Assembly (NCBI GenBank): GCA_002688155.1
Contig: NZCH01000012.1
Coordinates: 1-9,580, forward strand
DNA from: Phycisphaerae bacterium
GTDB taxonomy: Bacteria; Planctomycetota; Phycisphaerae; Phycisphaerales; Phycisphaeraceae
DNA: 9,580 nucleotides
Direction: 5' to 3'
In this document: positions 5,838 through 9,580 of the stretch, piece after piece
Position numbering within the stretch: position 1 is the first letter of the stretch
Layout of the letters: every line of letters begins with the position of its first letter
The notes under the pieces: generated by a model
What the model was told of the DNA's origin: nothing
Database searches by the model: none
Seen by the model: only the letters and a program-made list of their open reading frames with translations
Program-made: the position numbers and the translations under genes

Positions 5838-7523
5838 ATGTTAAGGCACATTACTGCCATAACTGTGATTGCGGTGTTGCAGTGCGCTGCGGCTTTGCCT
5901 GCGCACGGACTGTCCAGCTTCCGTACGATCGACGGTTCGTACAACAACCTGTCTGATCAGCTCCAGGGCGCGGCCAACACGCCGCTCATCCGCAAGGCGG
6001 GCGTGGCGGACTATCCCGGTGACGGATCGGGCTCGACCATCATCGAGCCGCCGATGCGACCCAACGCGCGAGTCATCAGCAACGCGATGTCAGCGCAAAC
6101 CCAGTCGATCCCGGACGTGCACCATCTCACTGACTTCATCTGGCAGTGGGGCCAGTTTGTCGATCATGACATTGACTTGACGGGCAGCGGGACGGGCAAT
6201 GGGACGGCGCCAATTCCGGTTGCCGACGGCGATCTGCTGGCGCCCGGGCCGATTCCGTTTAGCCGATCGAACTTCGCTGCGGGCACCGGCGTGCCCGGCA
6301 CGCCACGCGAGCAGGTCAACCAGATCACCTCGTACATCGACGCATCGAACGTGTATGGCTCGGACGACGCACGTGCCGGGGAACTGCGCAGCAACATCGG
6401 CGGAAAACTCAAGACCAGCTCCGGCAACCTGCTCTCACTTAATACGGGCGGGTTTCCCAACACCAACGAGAACCCGTTTGTCCCGGCCGAGCAGTTGTTC
6501 CTCAGCGGTGACATGCGAGCGAACGAGCAGGTCGGCCTCACGGCGATGCACACGCTATTCATGCGTGAGCACAATCGCCTCGCCGATTTGATCGCCGTGA
6601 AACACTTCGCCGGGCAGAACTTATCCGATCCGGCAGTTGACGAAGAGATTTACCAGACGGCGCGCAAGATCGTCGGCGCACAGATACAGGCCATCACGTA
6701 CAACCAGTTTTTGCCGGCAATACTTGGTCCAAACGCGATTACGCCGTACACGGGCTACGATCCCGGCGTCGACGCATCGATCGCGAACGCATTCTCGGCG
6801 GCGTTGTATCGGTTCGGGCACAGCACGTTGTCGTCGCAGTTGCAGCTTGCATCGGGCGGGCACGTTGAGTTGAAGGACGCGTTCTTCAATCCCGGACTGA
6901 TCACGAACGATCCGGGCATCGTCGATGATCTGCTCGGCGGGTTTGCATTGCAGCCGATGCAAATGGCCGACCTCAAGGTGGTCGATGCGGTGCGCAATTT
7001 CCTGTTCGGCCCGCCGGGCGCGGGCGGACTTGACTTGGTGGCGCTGAACATCCAGCGCGGACGGGACCACGGCTTGGTCGGCTACAACGCGGCGCGCGCC
7101 GCCTACGGCCTGCCGACACCGGGACCAAACGACTTTCATCTGATCACCTCCGATCCGATGCTGCAGATCGCGCTTAGCAATATTTTCGGGACCGTGGACG
7201 ACGTTGACATGTGGGTCGGGGCGTTGGCGGAAGATCACGTGCCCGGCGCGAGTGTCGGTCAGTTGGTCCACGCCGGGTTGGTCGACCAGTTCACGCGACT
7301 ACGCGACGGCGACCGGTTCTTTTACCTCAACGACCCGGATCTGGCGTCGGCTCACATCGCGAGCATCATTGACCTCGATCGCGTGACGCTTGGAAAGATC
7401 ATCGAGCAAAACACCAGCATGCCCGTAATGCAGCATAACGTGTTCATGATGATGCCCGAACCGGCGACGGCGGGACTGGTGCTGGTCGGGCTGGCGGCGG
7501 TCGTTCGCCGGCGTCGGGCGTAA
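5838..7523 (+). CDS. Exported animal-type haem peroxidase with PEP-CTERM anchor
   Basis: This 561-residue protein belongs to the peroxidase-cyclooxygenase (animal haem peroxidase) superfamily. An N-terminal signal peptide (1-24, probable cleavage after AHG) precedes the peroxidase domain (about 30-535). Myeloperoxidase-equivalent residues are visible: Asp109 and distal His110 in WGQFVDHDID; Ca-loop residues Thr164, Tyr166, Asp168 and Ser170 in TSYIDAS together with Asp111; catalytic Arg227 and haem-linking Glu230 in DMRANEQ; proximal His328 in YRFGHS; and Asn404 in LNIQRGRDHG. Asp109 and Glu230 suggest ester-linked haem. The C-terminus is a PEP-CTERM signal: PEP at 540-542, a hydrophobic stretch at 543-556, then four arginines. 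This predicts exosortase processing and surface or matrix localisation. The mature region has no cysteine. ATG 5838 is chosen from the signal peptide and AGGAAG site. Substrate is unknown: halide oxidation, phenolic coupling or defence are all possible. Confidence 0.93.
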   Translation: MLRHITAITVIAVLQCAAALPAHGLSSFRTIDGSYNNLSDQLQGAANTPLIRKAGVADYPGDGSGSTIIEPPMRPNARVISNAMSAQTQSIPDVHHLTDFIWQWGQFVDHDIDLTGSGTGNGTAPIPVADGDLLAPGPIPFSRSNFAAGTGVPGTPREQVNQITSYIDASNVYGSDDARAGELRSNIGGKLKTSSGNLLSLNTGGFPNTNENPFVPAEQLFLSGDMRANEQVGLTAMHTLFMREHNRLADLIAVKHFAGQNLSDPAVDEEIYQTARKIVGAQIQAITYNQFLPAILGPNAITPYTGYDPGVDASIANAFSAALYRFGHSTLSSQLQLASGGHVELKDAFFNPGLITNDPGIVDDLLGGFALQPMQMADLKVVDAVRNFLFGPPGAGGLDLVALNIQRGRDHGLVGYNAARAAYGLPTPGPNDFHLITSDPMLQIALSNIFGTVDDVDMWVGALAEDHVPGASVGQLVHAGLVDQFTRLRDGDRFFYLNDPDLASAHIASIIDLDRVTLGKIIEQNTSMPVMQHNVFMMMPEPATAGLVLVGLAAVVRRRRA

Positions 7524-7572
7524 CGGCCCGCCCATATGTCATGCCCGCCGGGCGCGGCCTGTCACGTTGACA

Positions 7573-7603
7573 GCGGCAAACCGCCAATGCGGTGGCCTGC
7601 CGC
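7573..7603. repeat. Nested inverted repeat after the peroxidase gene
   Basis: Outer arms GCGGCA (7573-7578) and TGCCGC (7598-7603) enclose inner arms ACCGC (7580-7584) and GCGGT (7589-7593) with a CAAT loop. A single A and a GGCC tetranucleotide form the internal loop. It starts 50 bases after the peroxidase stop and could slow or stop transcription, but no T-tract follows. Confidence 0.4.
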
Positions 7604-7648
7604 ACCGCATATCGACATGTAACAATCTAATCTAAAAGTGGTTACCGT

Positions 7649-7699
7649 CGACATCGCCTGCGCGGGCGATGTCGTGCGCGCAGGCACTGACCTTGCCTG
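7649..7699 (+). promoter_or_regulatory. Overlapping, mutually exclusive stems upstream of groEL
   Basis: Stem A pairs CGACATCGCC (7649-7658) with GGCGATGTCG (7665-7674). Stem B pairs GCCTGCGCG (7656-7664) with CGCGCAGGC (7677-7685). Stem C pairs CAGGCA (7681-7686) with TGCCTG (7694-7699). A and C can coexist, while B excludes both. Such a switchable arrangement suits an RNA leader, provided transcription starts upstream of 7649. The AT-rich patch at 7616-7637 would be compatible with that. Function is not established, and GC-rich DNA makes chance pairing easier. Confidence 0.4.
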
Positions 7700-7820
7700 A
7701 GCCATATGCTGTTCCTGCGCTCGTCAAAAGCGGGCGACTCGACAGCCTGGTGACGACTCGGTGGGGTAACGCTGCCGCGGAGCCAGACACGACCCTCGAC
7801 AAACCACTTGCCCCTGGCAC

Positions 7821-7824
7821 GGAG
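7821..7824 (+). promoter_or_regulatory. Shine-Dalgarno for groEL
   Basis: GGAG lies nine bases before ATG 7834. It supports that start, which also matches the universal GroEL N-terminus. It is one of the clearer ribosome binding sites in this window. Confidence 0.6.
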
Positions 7825-7833
7825 ACCTGATCC

Positions 7834-9580
<1,747 letters not shown>

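Larger units (their letters stand above)
7524..7833. other. Peroxidase-groEL intergenic region
   Basis: This 310-base non-coding stretch separates two genes on the same strand. It holds a nested inverted repeat at 7573-7603, an AT-rich patch at 7616-7637 containing TCTAAT (7626-7631, a possible -10 without a good -35), and three overlapping stems at 7649-7699. I see no groES reading frame and no CIRCE element (TTAGCACTC...GAGTGCTAA), so a groESL arrangement and HrcA control are not supported. No intrinsic terminator with a T-tract is visible. Confidence 0.5.

Noticed and set aside
7524..7833. groES or a CIRCE/HrcA operator upstream of groEL
   Set aside because: No groES-like frame and no TTAGCACTC-type inverted repeat could be found in the 310 bases.

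Overview
The window reads as GC-rich bacterial chromosome, most likely from a planctomycete (Planctomycetota, perhaps Phycisphaerae-like). This is an inference from four things: a PEP-CTERM sorting tail ending in an arginine cluster, two separate PhyH-family dioxygenases, mostly weak or absent Shine-Dalgarno sites, and an apparently orphan groEL with a long Gly/Met/Pro tail. No rRNA, tRNA, CRISPR array, transposase or phage gene is visible.

Layout. Positions 1-162 hold the 3' end of a probable class IV aminotransferase. Positions 448-3328 carry a plus-strand pair: a PhyH-type Fe(II)/2-oxoglutarate dioxygenase, then the carbon-starvation transporter cstA. Two copies of one short palindrome bracket the dioxygenase gene, and an AACCCGG heptamer repeat abuts the cstA start. 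Positions 3329-3634 lie between convergent genes and hold no gene I can support. On the minus strand a second PhyH dioxygenase (5653-4847) is followed by an iron-type alcohol dehydrogenase (4762-3635), with a strong GC hairpin just before the second start codon.

Across a 184-base divergent intergenic region with a good extended -10 promoter lies an exported animal-type haem peroxidase with a PEP-CTERM anchor (5838-7523). After a 310-base non-coding stretch rich in inverted repeats comes groEL (7834 to the window end, open). It has no groES next to it within view. Several substitutions fall at positions that bind nucleotide or substrate in E. coli GroEL.

How the parts may work together (inference). 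CstA could import pyruvate or peptides. Each dioxygenase could hydroxylate a small molecule, and the alcohol dehydrogenase could oxidise the product of its operon partner. The peroxidase probably acts outside the cytoplasmic membrane. The most unusual items are the variant groEL with its overlapping leader hairpins, the paired palindromes around the first dioxygenase, and the cysteine-free exported peroxidase. I see no complete new multi-gene system.
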